DNA of 8,021 nucleotides from Actinomycetes bacterium (GTDB lineage: Bacteria; Actinomycetota; Actinomycetes; Propionibacteriales; Propionibacteriaceae). The translations under genes were made by a program, and so were the position numbers. The notes under the pieces are model-generated. The model had not been told where the DNA came from, made no database searches, and saw nothing but the letters and a program-made list of their open reading frames with translations. Shown here piece after piece: positions 1-6,298 of this stretch. The stretch covers positions 1 through 8,021 of the forward strand of contig JAEWIK010000264.1 in assembly GCA_023387135.1 (NCBI GenBank). Reading direction: 5' to 3'. How positions within the stretch are numbered: the first letter of the stretch is position 1; each line of letters begins with the position of its first letter.

Positions 1-246
1 GTCGCCGACGGACCCACCACCAAGGGCATCGGCGCCAACTCGGTGGCGTTCTCCGGCAAGTCCTACAGGATCACCCAGCAGACCCAGACCGACGCCAACG
101 TCTCCTACAGGGTGGCTGTCCTGCGGGCCGGCAACACCGTGACGTATCTGCTGGTGTTCCCGGCGACGCCGAAGTTCGACTTCACCGACGACCAGTGGAA
201 GGCGCTCATGTTCCGCGCCGGCCAGCGGGCGAGCGCCCTGCCCTGA
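1..246 (+). CDS. C-terminal end of an uncharacterised protein (5' end outside window)
   Basis: The reading frame is open from the first base of the window and ends at TGA 244-246, giving 81 residues of the carboxyl end of a longer protein. A GTG at 43 and other internal codons are not needed as starts because the frame runs off the left edge. The segment alternates polar and beta-prone stretches (SYRITQQTQTDANVSYRVAV, then NTVTYLLVFP) and ends in an amphipathic stretch around FDFTDDQWKALMFRAGQRA. This looks like the last strands and helix of a small beta-rich domain, possibly extracytoplasmic, but no signal peptide or lipobox is visible because the N-terminus is missing. It is convergent with sucD, which ends at 301. 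I do not recognise the family. A secreted or lipoprotein assignment would be inference only. Confidence 0.7.
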   Translation, partial: VADGPTTKGIGANSVAFSGKSYRITQQTQTDANVSYRVAVLRAGNTVTYLLVFPATPKFDFTDDQWKALMFRAGQRASALP

Positions 247-300
247 GCCCGCGCCGACGCCCGGCCGCGGGCTCGCGACCGTGAACGGCCCGCCGGCGGG
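245..300. terminator. Two GC-rich hairpins between convergent genes, likely bidirectional terminator
   Basis: A perfect 9-bp stem pairs 245-253 (GAGCCCGCG) with 266-274 around a 12-base loop, and its first bases lie within the stop codon of the upstream plus-strand gene. A second perfect 12-base palindrome, CCCGCCGGCGGG at 289-300, starts immediately after the sucD stop codon when read on the minus strand. Neither is followed by a T run, which is common for actinobacterial terminators. The position between two converging genes supports a termination role, but this is inferred from structure and position only. Confidence 0.5.
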
Positions 301-1185
301 TCAGAGCGTGCCGATGATCTCCCGCATAAGCCGCGCGGTCTCGCTCGGGGTGGTGCCCACCCTGACGCCCGCCGCCTCCAGGGCTTCCTTCTTGGCCTGC
401 GCGGTGCCCGCCGAGCCCGTGACGATCGCCCCGGCATGGCCCATGGTCTTGCCGACCGGGGCCGTGAAGCCCGCGACGTACCCGACGACAGGCTTGCTCA
501 TGTGGTTGGCCACGTAGTCGGCGGCACGCTCCTCGGCGTCGCCACCGATCTCCCCGATGAGCACGACGGCGTCGGTGCCCGGATCGTTCTCGAAAGCCTC
601 GAGCGCGTCGATGTGGGTGGTCCCGATGACGGGATCGCCACCGATCCCGACGGCCGTCGAGAAGCCGATGTCGCGCAGTTCGTACATCATCTGGTAGGTC
701 AGCGTGCCCGACTTGGAGACCAGGCCGATCCTGCCGGGACCCGAGATCGACGCCGGGATGATGCCGACGTTCGACTTCCCGGGGCTGATCAGGCCGGGGC
801 AGTTGGGCCCGATGAGCCGGGTCGTCCCCTTGGACAGCGCGTAGTCGGTCCACTCGGCGGTGTCCTTCACGGGGACGCCCTCGGTGATGACGACGACGAG
901 GCCGAGTTCGGCGTCGACGGCTTCGAGCACTGCCGCCTTCGTGAAGCGCGCCGGGACGAAGATGACGGCGACGTCGGCGCCGGTGGCCTCCCTGGCCTCG
1001 CCGACCGAGTCGAAGACGGGGACGGGACGCTCTTCGAAGGTCACCGACTTGCCGCCCTTTCCGGGCGTCACCCCGCCGACGATGCGGGTCCCCGAGGCGA
1101 TCATGCGCGCCGTGTGCTTGGTCCCCTCCGAGCCTGTCATCCCCGACACGATCACCTTGGAGTTCTGATCCAGCCAGATCGACAC
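301..1185 (-). CDS. sucD: Succinyl-CoA synthetase (ADP-forming), alpha subunit
   Basis: This is the alpha subunit of the heterotetrameric or heterodimeric TCA-cycle enzyme that converts succinyl-CoA, phosphate and nucleoside diphosphate to succinate, CoA and nucleoside triphosphate in the cytoplasm. The 294 residues match the family length. Near the N-terminus is the CoA-binding Rossmann motif ([18 protein letters not shown]). The phosphorylated active-site histidine is H250 in [12 protein letters not shown]212 in GEIGGDAEE corresponds to the glutamate that stabilises phosphohistidine (E. coli E208 and H246). [12 protein letters not shown] and [10 protein letters not shown] are also conserved. 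I place the start at GTG 1185 because AGGAG at 1194-1198 lies 8 bases upstream and the family begins (M)SIxLxxxxKVIV. The frame stays open further upstream through antisense sucC, which is not coding. Only 11 bases separate it from the sucC stop, so it is the second gene of a sucCD operon. Confidence 0.97.
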   Translation of the reverse strand: MSIWLDQNSKVIVSGMTGSEGTKHTARMIASGTRIVGGVTPGKGGKSVTFEERPVPVFDSVGEAREATGADVAVIFVPARFTKAAVLEAVDAELGLVVVITEGVPVKDTAEWTDYALSKGTTRLIGPNCPGLISPGKSNVGIIPASISGPGRIGLVSKSGTLTYQMMYELRDIGFSTAVGIGGDPVIGTTHIDALEAFENDPGTDAVVLIGEIGGDAEERAADYVANHMSKPVVGYVAGFTAPVGKTMGHAGAIVTGSAGTAQAKKEALEAAGVRVGTTPSETARLMREIIGTL

Positions 1186-1193
1186 AGTGAGTT

Positions 1194-1199
1194 CTCCTA
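1194..1199 (-). promoter_or_regulatory. sucD ribosome binding site overlapping the sucC stop codon
   Basis: On the minus strand TAGGAG contains both the sucC stop (TAG, 1199-1197) and the sucD Shine-Dalgarno core AGGAG (1198-1194), 8 bases before the GTG at 1185. A ribosome terminating on sucC therefore sits on the sucD initiation region. This suggests translational coupling that would keep the two subunits stoichiometric. The coupling is inferred from the arrangement. Confidence 0.75.
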
Positions 1200-2372
1200 C
1201 TCGGCAGCTACTGCCAGTTCGGCGGCCCTGCGGGCCGCGGCGTCCATCGTCTCTTCGAGGTTCACCAGCGGGTGCGCCGCCTCCTGCAACATGTGGCGTC
1301 CGATCTCGACGGCGTTGCCGTCCAGCCTGACGACGATGGGCTTCTGAGCCCTGTCGCCCAGGATGGCGAGCGCGTCGATGATGCCCTTGGCCACCTCGCT
1401 GCACGCCGTGATGCCGCCGAAGACGTTCACGAAGACCGACCTCACCTGCGGGTCGGAGAGGATGATGTCGAGCCCGTTGGCCATGACCTCCGCCGAGGCG
1501 CCGCCGCCGATGTCGAGGAAGTTCGCCGGACGCGGGCTGCCTGGCAGGTCGGCCCCGGCCTTCGCGACGACGTCGAGCGTGCTCATCACGAGGCCTGCTC
1601 CGTTGCCGATGACGCCCACGCTGCCGTCGAGCTTGACGTAGTTGAGGTGCTTGGCGCGGGCCTGGACCTCGAGCGGATCGTCGCTCGCCTCGTCCACGTA
1701 GCCGTCCCAGTCGGGGTGCCTGAAGCGCGCGTTGTCGTCGAGGGTGATCTTGCCGTCCAGCGCGATGATCCTGCCGTCGCCGGTCTTCACCAGCGGGTTG
1801 ACCTCCACGAGCGTCGCGTCGTTCGCCGTGTAGACCTCGCCGAGCTTCCTCAGCACCGCTGCGACCGCCTGGCGATCCGCCTCGCGGAAACCTGCTGCCG
1901 CCACGATCTCGTCGGCCTTCGCCTCGTCGATGCCCACCAGCGGGTCGACGCTCACCCGGGCGAGCGCCTCGGGACGCTCGACGGCGAGCTGCTCGATGTC
2001 CATGCCGCCCTCGACGCTGCACATCGCGAGGTAGCTGCGGGTGGCGCGGTCGAGCAACAGGGAGAAGTAGTACTCCTCCGCGATGTCGGCGCCCTCGGCG
2101 ATCATGACGGCCCTGACCGTGTGGCCCTTGATGTCCATGCCGAGGATCTCGCCCGCCCGGGCCGCCGCCTCGTCGGGAGTCCGTGCCAGCTTGACGCCGC
2201 CCGCCTTGCCGCGGCCGCCGGTCTTCACCTGCGCCTTCACGACGACGACCGGGGTGCCGAGCTGCAGGGCTGCCGCGCGCGCCTCCTCGGGAGTGGTCGC
2301 GACGATGCCGCGGAGGACCGGGACTCCTTGAGCCTCGAAAAGATCTCTGGCCTGGTACTCGAACAGGTCCAC
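1197..2372 (-). CDS. sucC: Succinyl-CoA synthetase (ADP-forming), beta subunit
   Basis: This is the nucleotide- and succinate-binding subunit of succinyl-CoA synthetase, partner of the downstream sucD product. Its 391 residues are typical for the family. The N-terminus [19 protein letters not shown] is the classical start of SucC. An ATP-grasp domain follows: the glycine-rich loop [13 protein letters not shown] at residues 49-61, then EVNPLV with N192 and D206 in LDGK, matching the Mg-binding N199 and D213 of E. coli. The C-terminal ligase-type Rossmann domain has GNGAGL at 256-261, FLDIGGGA and VFGGITAC. The GTG start at 2372 is chosen because the product then starts at the conserved MDLFEYQ and a strong purine-rich site (AGGGAGGGAG on the minus strand, just upstream) precedes it. 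Nucleotide preference (ADP or GDP) cannot be decided by eye. It is the first gene of the operon and divergent from the M23 peptidase gene. Confidence 0.97.
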   Translation of the reverse strand: MDLFEYQARDLFEAQGVPVLRGIVATTPEEARAAALQLGTPVVVVKAQVKTGGRGKAGGVKLARTPDEAAARAGEILGMDIKGHTVRAVMIAEGADIAEEYYFSLLLDRATRSYLAMCSVEGGMDIEQLAVERPEALARVSVDPLVGIDEAKADEIVAAAGFREADRQAVAAVLRKLGEVYTANDATLVEVNPLVKTGDGRIIALDGKITLDDNARFRHPDWDGYVDEASDDPLEVQARAKHLNYVKLDGSVGVIGNGAGLVMSTLDVVAKAGADLPGSPRPANFLDIGGGASAEVMANGLDIILSDPQVRSVFVNVFGGITACSEVAKGIIDALAILGDRAQKPIVVRLDGNAVEIGRHMLQEAAHPLVNLEETMDAAARRAAELAVAAE

Positions 2373-2411
2373 GTGGTACTCCCTCCCTGGAGCGGCGATT
2401 GGTCCCGAGGT

Positions 2412-2465
2412 GCTGTCCGTAGGCTAGACGACAATCCAAGCGGCACGCACCACGGCTGTCCGTGG
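2412..2465 (-). promoter_or_regulatory. Candidate sucCD promoter with flanking repeats
   Basis: Reading on the minus strand, TAGCCT at 2426-2421 fits the TANNNT -10 pattern of actinobacterial housekeeping promoters and would give a leader of about 40 bases before the sucC GTG. No good -35 hexamer lies 16-18 bases upstream. In that place is a perfect inverted repeat, CCACGG-4-CCGTGG at 2450-2465, centred about where a repressor or activator would touch the -35 region. The 9-mer GCTGTCCGT (plus strand) occurs at 2412-2420 and again at 2455-2463, bracketing the -10. Promoter and operator roles are inferred from spacing. Confidence 0.35.
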
Positions 2466-2572
2466 GCGTGACAGGATGTCCCTGCGGTTCATCGGCGGCC
2501 CCCGGCGGGGTCGCAGAACGCCCACCTCCTGCGAGGTTTGAGCAGTCTCCGTCCGGGGAAATCGAGAAGTTT

Positions 2573-2601
2573 CTGAGAAACATCCTGAGAAATGCTAAGC
2601 T
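2573..2601 (+). promoter_or_regulatory. Candidate promoter of the M23 peptidase gene (extended -10, CTGAGAAA repeats)
   Basis: TAAGCT at 2596-2601 matches TANNNT and is preceded by TGC at 2593-2595, forming an extended -10, which can compensate for a weak -35. Two exact copies of CTGAGAAA lie at 2573-2580 and 2585-2592, 12 bases apart start to start, in the -35 to spacer region. A transcript would begin near 2608 and leave a leader of about 56 bases before the ATG at 2664. If correct, the in-frame ATG at 2592 is upstream of the transcript start and cannot be the gene's start. Assignment rests on motif match only. Confidence 0.4.
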
Positions 2602-2626
2602 CCCGGTCGGGGCCAGGGAGATCGGC

Positions 2627-2689
2627 ATGGAACTCCCGGAGACAGCAAGCGAGCGGGGACCGGATGTCACACCAGAATTCAAGCGCTGA
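2627..2689 (+). other. Upstream open reading frame (20 codons) overlapping the M23 gene start
   Basis: ATG at 2627 is preceded by AGGGAG at 2615-2620, a better Shine-Dalgarno match and spacing (6 bases) than the peptidase gene has. The frame runs 20 codons to TGA 2687-2689, in a different frame, and overlaps the first 26 bases of the peptidase gene. The peptide begins [11 protein letters not shown] and is not recognisable. It may be a translated leader that influences peptidase initiation by coupling or interference, or it may be chance. It is too short to judge by codon bias. Confidence 0.3.
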
Positions 2690-3656
2690 CAAGGCGCGAC
2701 GGGTTCTGGTTGGCGACCCCGACGAGGCAGTGTCGAACCCCCGCCGGATCGCGGCGGGCCGTCGCCCCGGTCGGTGGCGCAGGGGCCTCGTGGTGGCCGC
2801 CGTCTCAGGAATCGGAGTCGGTTCGATAGTCGCCCTGGGCGTCGCGAGCTCGGTTTCGGGAGTGGCCTTCGCCGGCCAGCCCACGTCCGACGCCTCCATA
2901 GTCGACACCCAGCGGCTCACCGGCACTGCCCGTGACGCCGCCCGTCCCCCCTTGTCGGTGGACGATCTCGCGGCGCAGCGCGAGGCTGTCATGGAGACCA
3001 CGTCCGAGAGCGTCGCCGCCGGCCAGCAGCAGGCGGTGCTCGAAGTCAGGCAGTCGAACCTCCAGGACGCCAAGAAGGCCGTCGAGGTCGAGGCCGACAG
3101 GCTGCGCAACCTCGCCAACTTCCTGTGGCCCACCGCCGGTGACGTCGGTTCCCCGTTCGGGATGCGGCTGCACCCCATCCTTCACTACTACAGGCTCCAC
3201 GACGGCGACGACATCGGCGGCAGGTGCGGCCAGCCGATCTTCGCCGCGCAGTCGGGCACCGTGGTGAAGGCTGCCATGGGCGGCTACAACGGCGGTTCCG
3301 GCAACAACGTCAGGATCGACCACGGCGACATCAACGGCCACAACATCCAGACCGGCTACCTCCACATGAGCAAGATCGTCGTGAACGTGGGCCAGGTCGT
3401 CGACAAGGGCGAGCTCATCGGCTACGTCGGTGACACCGGCCTCTCGACCGCCTGCCACCTCCACCTCTCGCTCTACAAGGACGGCCGCGGCAGCAACCCG
3501 ATGGAATACGTCCACAAGCCCGAGCGCACCGACGCCGCCGCCGTCGAGGCCGCCGCGGCGGGCAAGGCGTTGCCCGGCAAGAAGGCCGCCGACGAGACCG
3601 AGCAGGCCACCGGCACCGACGACCCGACTGTCGTCTCGAACGTCGTCATCGACTGA
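2664..3656 (+). CDS. M23-family (LytM/peptidoglycan endopeptidase-like) metallopeptidase, membrane-anchored or secreted
   Basis: The 330-residue product has a basic N-terminus (residues 1-40), a hydrophobic segment at about 41-69 followed by AFA-GQ, so it is either a signal anchor or cleaved by signal peptidase I after A70. Residues 98-155 are charged and heptad-like, probably a coiled coil. The M23 domain spans about 155-285. Zinc ligands are complete: H179 and D183 in HDGDD, and H267 in CHLHLS, with H234 (YLHMS) and H265 as the catalytic histidines. That makes it a plausible active peptidoglycan cross-bridge or stem-peptide hydrolase acting outside the membrane. C188 and C264 could form a disulfide. 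The tail from about 290 is Ala/Glu/Lys-rich and disordered. I chose ATG 2664 (weak GGGGA 4 bases upstream) over ATG 2592 because the latter lacks a ribosome site and overlaps the putative -10. It appears orthologous by position to Rv0950c of M. tuberculosis (from memory), which also lies between the helicase and sucC. Confidence 0.9.
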   Translation: MSHQNSSADKARRVLVGDPDEAVSNPRRIAAGRRPGRWRRGLVVAAVSGIGVGSIVALGVASSVSGVAFAGQPTSDASIVDTQRLTGTARDAARPPLSVDDLAAQREAVMETTSESVAAGQQQAVLEVRQSNLQDAKKAVEVEADRLRNLANFLWPTAGDVGSPFGMRLHPILHYYRLHDGDDIGGRCGQPIFAAQSGTVVKAAMGGYNGGSGNNVRIDHGDINGHNIQTGYLHMSKIVVNVGQVVDKGELIGYVGDTGLSTACHLHLSLYKDGRGSNPMEYVHKPERTDAAAVEAAAAGKALPGKKAADETEQATGTDDPTVVSNVVID

Positions 3657-3675
3657 CGCGACTCCCCCGCTGCGC

Positions 3676-3694
3676 GACCCGGCGGCCCGGGGTC
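3676..3694. terminator. Weak hairpin between convergent M23 and pcrA genes
   Basis: GACCC at 3676-3680 pairs with GGGTC at 3690-3694, and the stem can be lengthened with a bulge through the inner GG/CC bases. It lies in the 36-base gap between the M23 stop and the pcrA stop and overlaps the latter. There is no T run. It may limit readthrough between the converging genes, but the stem is short. Confidence 0.25.
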
Positions 3695-6074
3695 AGAGCT
3701 TCTCCATCGGCGCGTGGCGCAGCGAGAGCCGCTTCATGCCCGCCGAACCGAAGTCCACATCAGCCTTCGCGTTGTCGCCACTGCCCGAGGTGGCCACGAC
3801 CACGCCGAGGCCGAAGGTCGTGTGGAGCACCCTGTCACCCACCTCGACCGACGGGACAGTCTTGATCCCGGGACGGGAGCCGAAGCTGAGCGCCTGCCGT
3901 GACGTGTCGGCCCTTGCCGACGCGTTCGACGCCCAGCCCGTCCGGGCGACCCCGAGCCGCCTCCAGTCGATCAGCGCGTCGGGGATCTCGGCGACGAACC
4001 GGCTCGGCGGGTTGTACTGGGGCGCTCCCCACGCCGAGCGGACCGTCGCGCGGGTGAGGTAGAGCCGCTTGCGTGCCCGGGTGATGCCGACATAGGCGAG
4101 CCGGCGTTCCTCCTGCAGCTCGGCGGGGTCCGACATCGCCCGCATGTGCGGGAAGATCCCGTCCTCGAAGCCCGTCAGGAAGACGGTGTCGAACTCCAGC
4201 CCCTTGGCGGTGTGGAGGGTCATGAGGGTCACGACCCCCTCGGCGTCGGGATCGGCGTCGGGAAGCTGGTCGGAATCTGCGACCAGGGCGATCCGCTCGA
4301 GGAACGCGGGCAGGGAGTCGTCGGGCTCCGGCGCGGCGGCGGCGAGCTCCGACTCGTCGGCAGGCAGGTCGACGGCGTGCGCGGCGGCGACGAACTCGCC
4401 CGCCACGTTGACGAGTTCCTGCAGGTTCTCCAACCGGGTGAGGTCCTGCGGATCGTTCGACGCCTGCAGTTCCGCCAGGTAGCCGGAGTCCCGCAGGATC
4501 GAGACCAGCACCTCGTCCGCCGCGACGCCTTCGGCGACCTTCTGCTGCTGGGTCTCGATCAGCGCCACGAAGCCCTGGATCTGGTTGAGCGACCTCGTGG
4601 CGAGCCCCGGCGCCTCAGCAGCGCGCCGCAGGCCCTCGAAGAACGGCACCCGCTCGGACGCGGCGAACGCCTCCACCACCGCTTCGGCGCGGTCGCCGAT
4701 CCCCCGCTTGGGCACGTTGAGGACTCGCCTGACCGAGACGTCGTCGGCGGGGTTGGCGATAGCCCGCAGGTAGGAGATCGCGTCCCTGATCTCCTTGCGC
4801 TCGTAGAACCTGATGCCGCCCACGACGCGGTACGGCAGGCCGACCCTGATGAAGACCTCCTCGAAGGCCCGCGACTGCGCGTTGGTCCTGTAGAAGACGG
4901 CGACCCCGCCGGGCTTGGTGGCCCCGGCGTCGGTGAGCCTGTCGATCTCCTCGGCGACGAACCTCGCCTCGTCGTGTTCGGTGTCGGCGACATAGCCGAC
5001 GAGCTGTTCGCCCGCGCCCTCCTGCGACCAGAGCTGCTTGGCGGGACGGTTCGGGTTGCGCGTGATGACGGAGTTGGCGGCGCTCAGGATGTTCTGGGTG
5101 GACCTGTAGTTCTGTTCGAGGACGATCGTCGTCGCACCCGGGAAGTCAGACTCGAAGTCGAGGATGTTGCGGATGGTCGCGCCCCGGAAGGCGTAGATCG
5201 ACTGGTCGGAGTCGCCCACCACCATGAGTTCGGGCGGCTCGACGGCGGGGATGTCGGGCAGCTGCTCGTCGGACCCGCCCTCCGACGGGCGAGCGGACGA
5301 ACAGAGCTCGCGGACGAGCACGTACTGCGCGTGGTTGGTGTCCTGGTACTCGTCCACCAGGACGTGGCGGAACCGGCGGCGGTACTGCTCGCGGAGATCG
5401 GGGAAGCCCTGCAGCAGGTTGACAGTCGTCATGATGAGGTCGTCGAAGTCCAGCGCGTTCGCCGACCGCAGCCTGCGCTGGTACTCGGCGTAGGCCTCGG
5501 CGTAGACCTCCTCGTTGCCCCCCGACGCCTTGCTGCGCGCCGTCTCGTAGTCGATCAGCTCGTTCTTGCAGTTCGACACCCAGTTCAGGACAGCACGCAC
5601 CGGGTAGCGCTTCGGGTCGGCCTCGGCGTCCCTCAGCACGAGTTGCATGAGGCGCTTGGAGTCGGTGTCGTCGTAGATCGAGAACGATCGTGACATGCCG
5701 AAGCGGGAGATCTCCTGCCGAAGGATCCTCACGCACGCCGAGTGGAAGGTGGAGACCCACATCAGGCGGGCGCGGTTGCCCACCAGGTCGACGACCCTGT
5801 GGCGCATCTCGGCGGCCGCCTTGTTGGTGAAGGTGATCGCCAGGATCGAGCCGGGATGGACGTCCCTGATGCCCACGAGGTGGGCGATCCGGCGCGTCAG
5901 CACCCTCGTCTTCCCCGAACCCGCGCCCGCGACGACGAGGACCGGGCTGCCTGCGTGCACGACCGCCTCGCGCTGCGGTGGGTTGAGGTCGGCCAGCAGG
6001 TCGTCCTCACTGAGCTTGCGGCGTCGCGGCGGTTCGGAAGGGGTCTCGAACCCGGGCAGGAGGGCTTCAGTCAT
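3693..6074 (-). CDS. pcrA: ATP-dependent DNA helicase PcrA/UvrD1 (superfamily 1A)
   Basis: This 793-residue 3'-5' DNA helicase/translocase acts in nucleotide excision repair, plasmid rolling-circle replication, and removal of recombination intermediates and stalled polymerases. Motifs are in order and intact: Q motif NPPQREAV (31-38), Walker A AGAGSGKT (49-56, K55), Ia ITFTNKAAAEM (80-90), Walker B DEYQD (241-245), III GDSDQSIYAFRG (287-298), IV QNYRST (321-326), V TLHTAKGLEF and VI EERRLAYVGITRARKRLYL. The last 49 residues (VGDRVLHTTFGLGVV onward) form the Tudor-like domain that contacts RNA polymerase in relatives. The sequence resembles M. tuberculosis UvrD1 closely throughout, including RFYERKEIRD. 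All three cysteines (114, 169, 258) are in the N-terminal 260 residues; none is in domain 2B. An acidic, Ala-rich stretch between motifs IV and V is probably a flexible insertion. The start ATG 6074 has no clear Shine-Dalgarno sequence, and a possible -10 lies only 9 bases upstream. Confidence 0.96.
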   Translation of the reverse strand: MTEALLPGFETPSEPPRRRKLSEDDLLADLNPPQREAVVHAGSPVLVVAGAGSGKTRVLTRRIAHLVGIRDVHPGSILAITFTNKAAAEMRHRVVDLVGNRARLMWVSTFHSACVRILRQEISRFGMSRSFSIYDDTDSKRLMQLVLRDAEADPKRYPVRAVLNWVSNCKNELIDYETARSKASGGNEEVYAEAYAEYQRRLRSANALDFDDLIMTTVNLLQGFPDLREQYRRRFRHVLVDEYQDTNHAQYVLVRELCSSARPSEGGSDEQLPDIPAVEPPELMVVGDSDQSIYAFRGATIRNILDFESDFPGATTIVLEQNYRSTQNILSAANSVITRNPNRPAKQLWSQEGAGEQLVGYVADTEHDEARFVAEEIDRLTDAGATKPGGVAVFYRTNAQSRAFEEVFIRVGLPYRVVGGIRFYERKEIRDAISYLRAIANPADDVSVRRVLNVPKRGIGDRAEAVVEAFAASERVPFFEGLRRAAEAPGLATRSLNQIQGFVALIETQQQKVAEGVAADEVLVSILRDSGYLAELQASNDPQDLTRLENLQELVNVAGEFVAAAHAVDLPADESELAAAAPEPDDSLPAFLERIALVADSDQLPDADPDAEGVVTLMTLHTAKGLEFDTVFLTGFEDGIFPHMRAMSDPAELQEERRLAYVGITRARKRLYLTRATVRSAWGAPQYNPPSRFVAEIPDALIDWRRLGVARTGWASNASARADTSRQALSFGSRPGIKTVPSVEVGDRVLHTTFGLGVVVATSGSGDNAKADVDFGSAGMKRLSLRHAPMEKL

Positions 6075-6083
6075 GGCCGTCCA

Positions 6084-6089
6084 AGCTTA
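6084..6089 (-). promoter_or_regulatory. Candidate pcrA -10 element implying a leaderless or near-leaderless mRNA
   Basis: On the minus strand TAAGCT at 6089-6084 fits TANNNT and is the same hexamer proposed for the M23 gene. Transcription would begin near 6077, within a few bases of the ATG at 6074. The absence of a purine-rich ribosome site between it and the ATG fits leaderless translation, which is frequent in actinobacteria. No good -35 is seen at 17 bases. This is a pattern-based suggestion. Confidence 0.35.
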
Positions 6090-6151
6090 GGCCAGCCTGG
6101 AGGACCACTCGGCCCGAATCCCCTGCCCCGGCGGGCGGCCCGGCGAGGGTC

Positions 6152-6257
6152 GTGGCGTCGCTTCCGCTCAGCCGGAGTGAGCGGTCAATGCTCCAGGCAT
6201 GGGGAATCTTGCGTATTTGGGCCCCCGAAGGCCCCGAAACGGAAGAAGCGACGCCGC
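6152..6257 (+). ncRNA. Candidate structured RNA element closed by a 13-bp long-range stem (orientation uncertain)
   Basis: An 11-base perfect inverted repeat joins 6154-6164 (GGCGTCGCTTC) to 6245-6255, and two more outer pairs (6153 with 6256 as U-G, 6152 with 6257) extend it to 13 bp. Inside are CGCTCA/TGAGCG at 6165-6170 and 6178-6183, which abuts the outer stem so the two could stack, ATGC/GCAT at 6188-6191 and 6197-6200, and GGGCC/GGCCC at 6219-6223 and 6230-6234. The result is a compact multibranch fold of 106 bases with an A/T-richer, unpaired stretch at about 6201-6218. Plus-strand orientation is slightly favoured because the one imperfect outer pair is G-U there and A-C on the minus strand. 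On the minus strand it would instead be part of a long pcrA leader. I do not recognise it as a known riboswitch or tRNA. No protein-coding frame is credible across it. Confidence 0.35.
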
Positions 6258-6264
6258 TCGAAGG

Positions 6265-6293
6265 TTCGTATTCATCAGGAGCAGACCTACCGT
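6265..6293 (+). promoter_or_regulatory. Candidate promoter for the small RNA at 6299
   Basis: TACCGT at 6288-6293 fits TANNNT. TTCGTA at 6265-6270 sits exactly 17 bases upstream and matches the first, second and last bases of TTGACA. A start near 6300 would yield an RNA beginning AGGACTTCC. The -35 match is poor, so confidence is low. Confidence 0.3.
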
Positions 6294-6298
6294 AGAAG

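Noticed and set aside
1272..2471. 399-codon plus-strand open frame opposite sucC
   Set aside because: Antisense shadow of sucC, with repetitive Asp/Val/His/Arg composition and no domain.
2600..2663. Possible c-di-AMP (ydaO-type) riboswitch before the M23 gene, as known for some actinobacterial wall hydrolases
   Set aside because: The space between the putative promoter and the ATG is about 56 bases, too short for that riboswitch, and its conserved motifs are not seen.
2592..2663. 24-residue N-terminal extension of the M23 peptidase from ATG 2592
   Set aside because: No ribosome site precedes it, it overlaps a likely -10 element, and the extension would place unusual Ser/Arg-rich sequence before an already complete basic N-terminus.
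301..2682. Single 793-codon open frame on the minus strand running through sucD and across sucC
   Set aside because: Only the portion from 1185 down is sucD. Upstream the frame is Arg/Gly-rich low-complexity translation of sucC out of frame, lacking any family features; the true sucD start has a good ribosome site.
4146..5693. 515-codon open frame on the plus strand opposite pcrA
   Set aside because: It lies wholly antisense to a clearly conserved helicase gene. Its composition (Val/Asp/Gly/Arg/His-rich) is the usual shadow of GC-rich codon bias, with no recognisable motif.
6183..6188. TTGACC on the minus strand, a good -35 hexamer
   Set aside because: No TANNNT lies 16-19 bases downstream on that strand, so it is not a credible housekeeping promoter.
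6261..6275. GGTTCGTATTC resembling a tRNA T-loop
   Set aside because: The flanking bases do not form the 5-bp T stem, and no acceptor, D or anticodon arm can be built around it.
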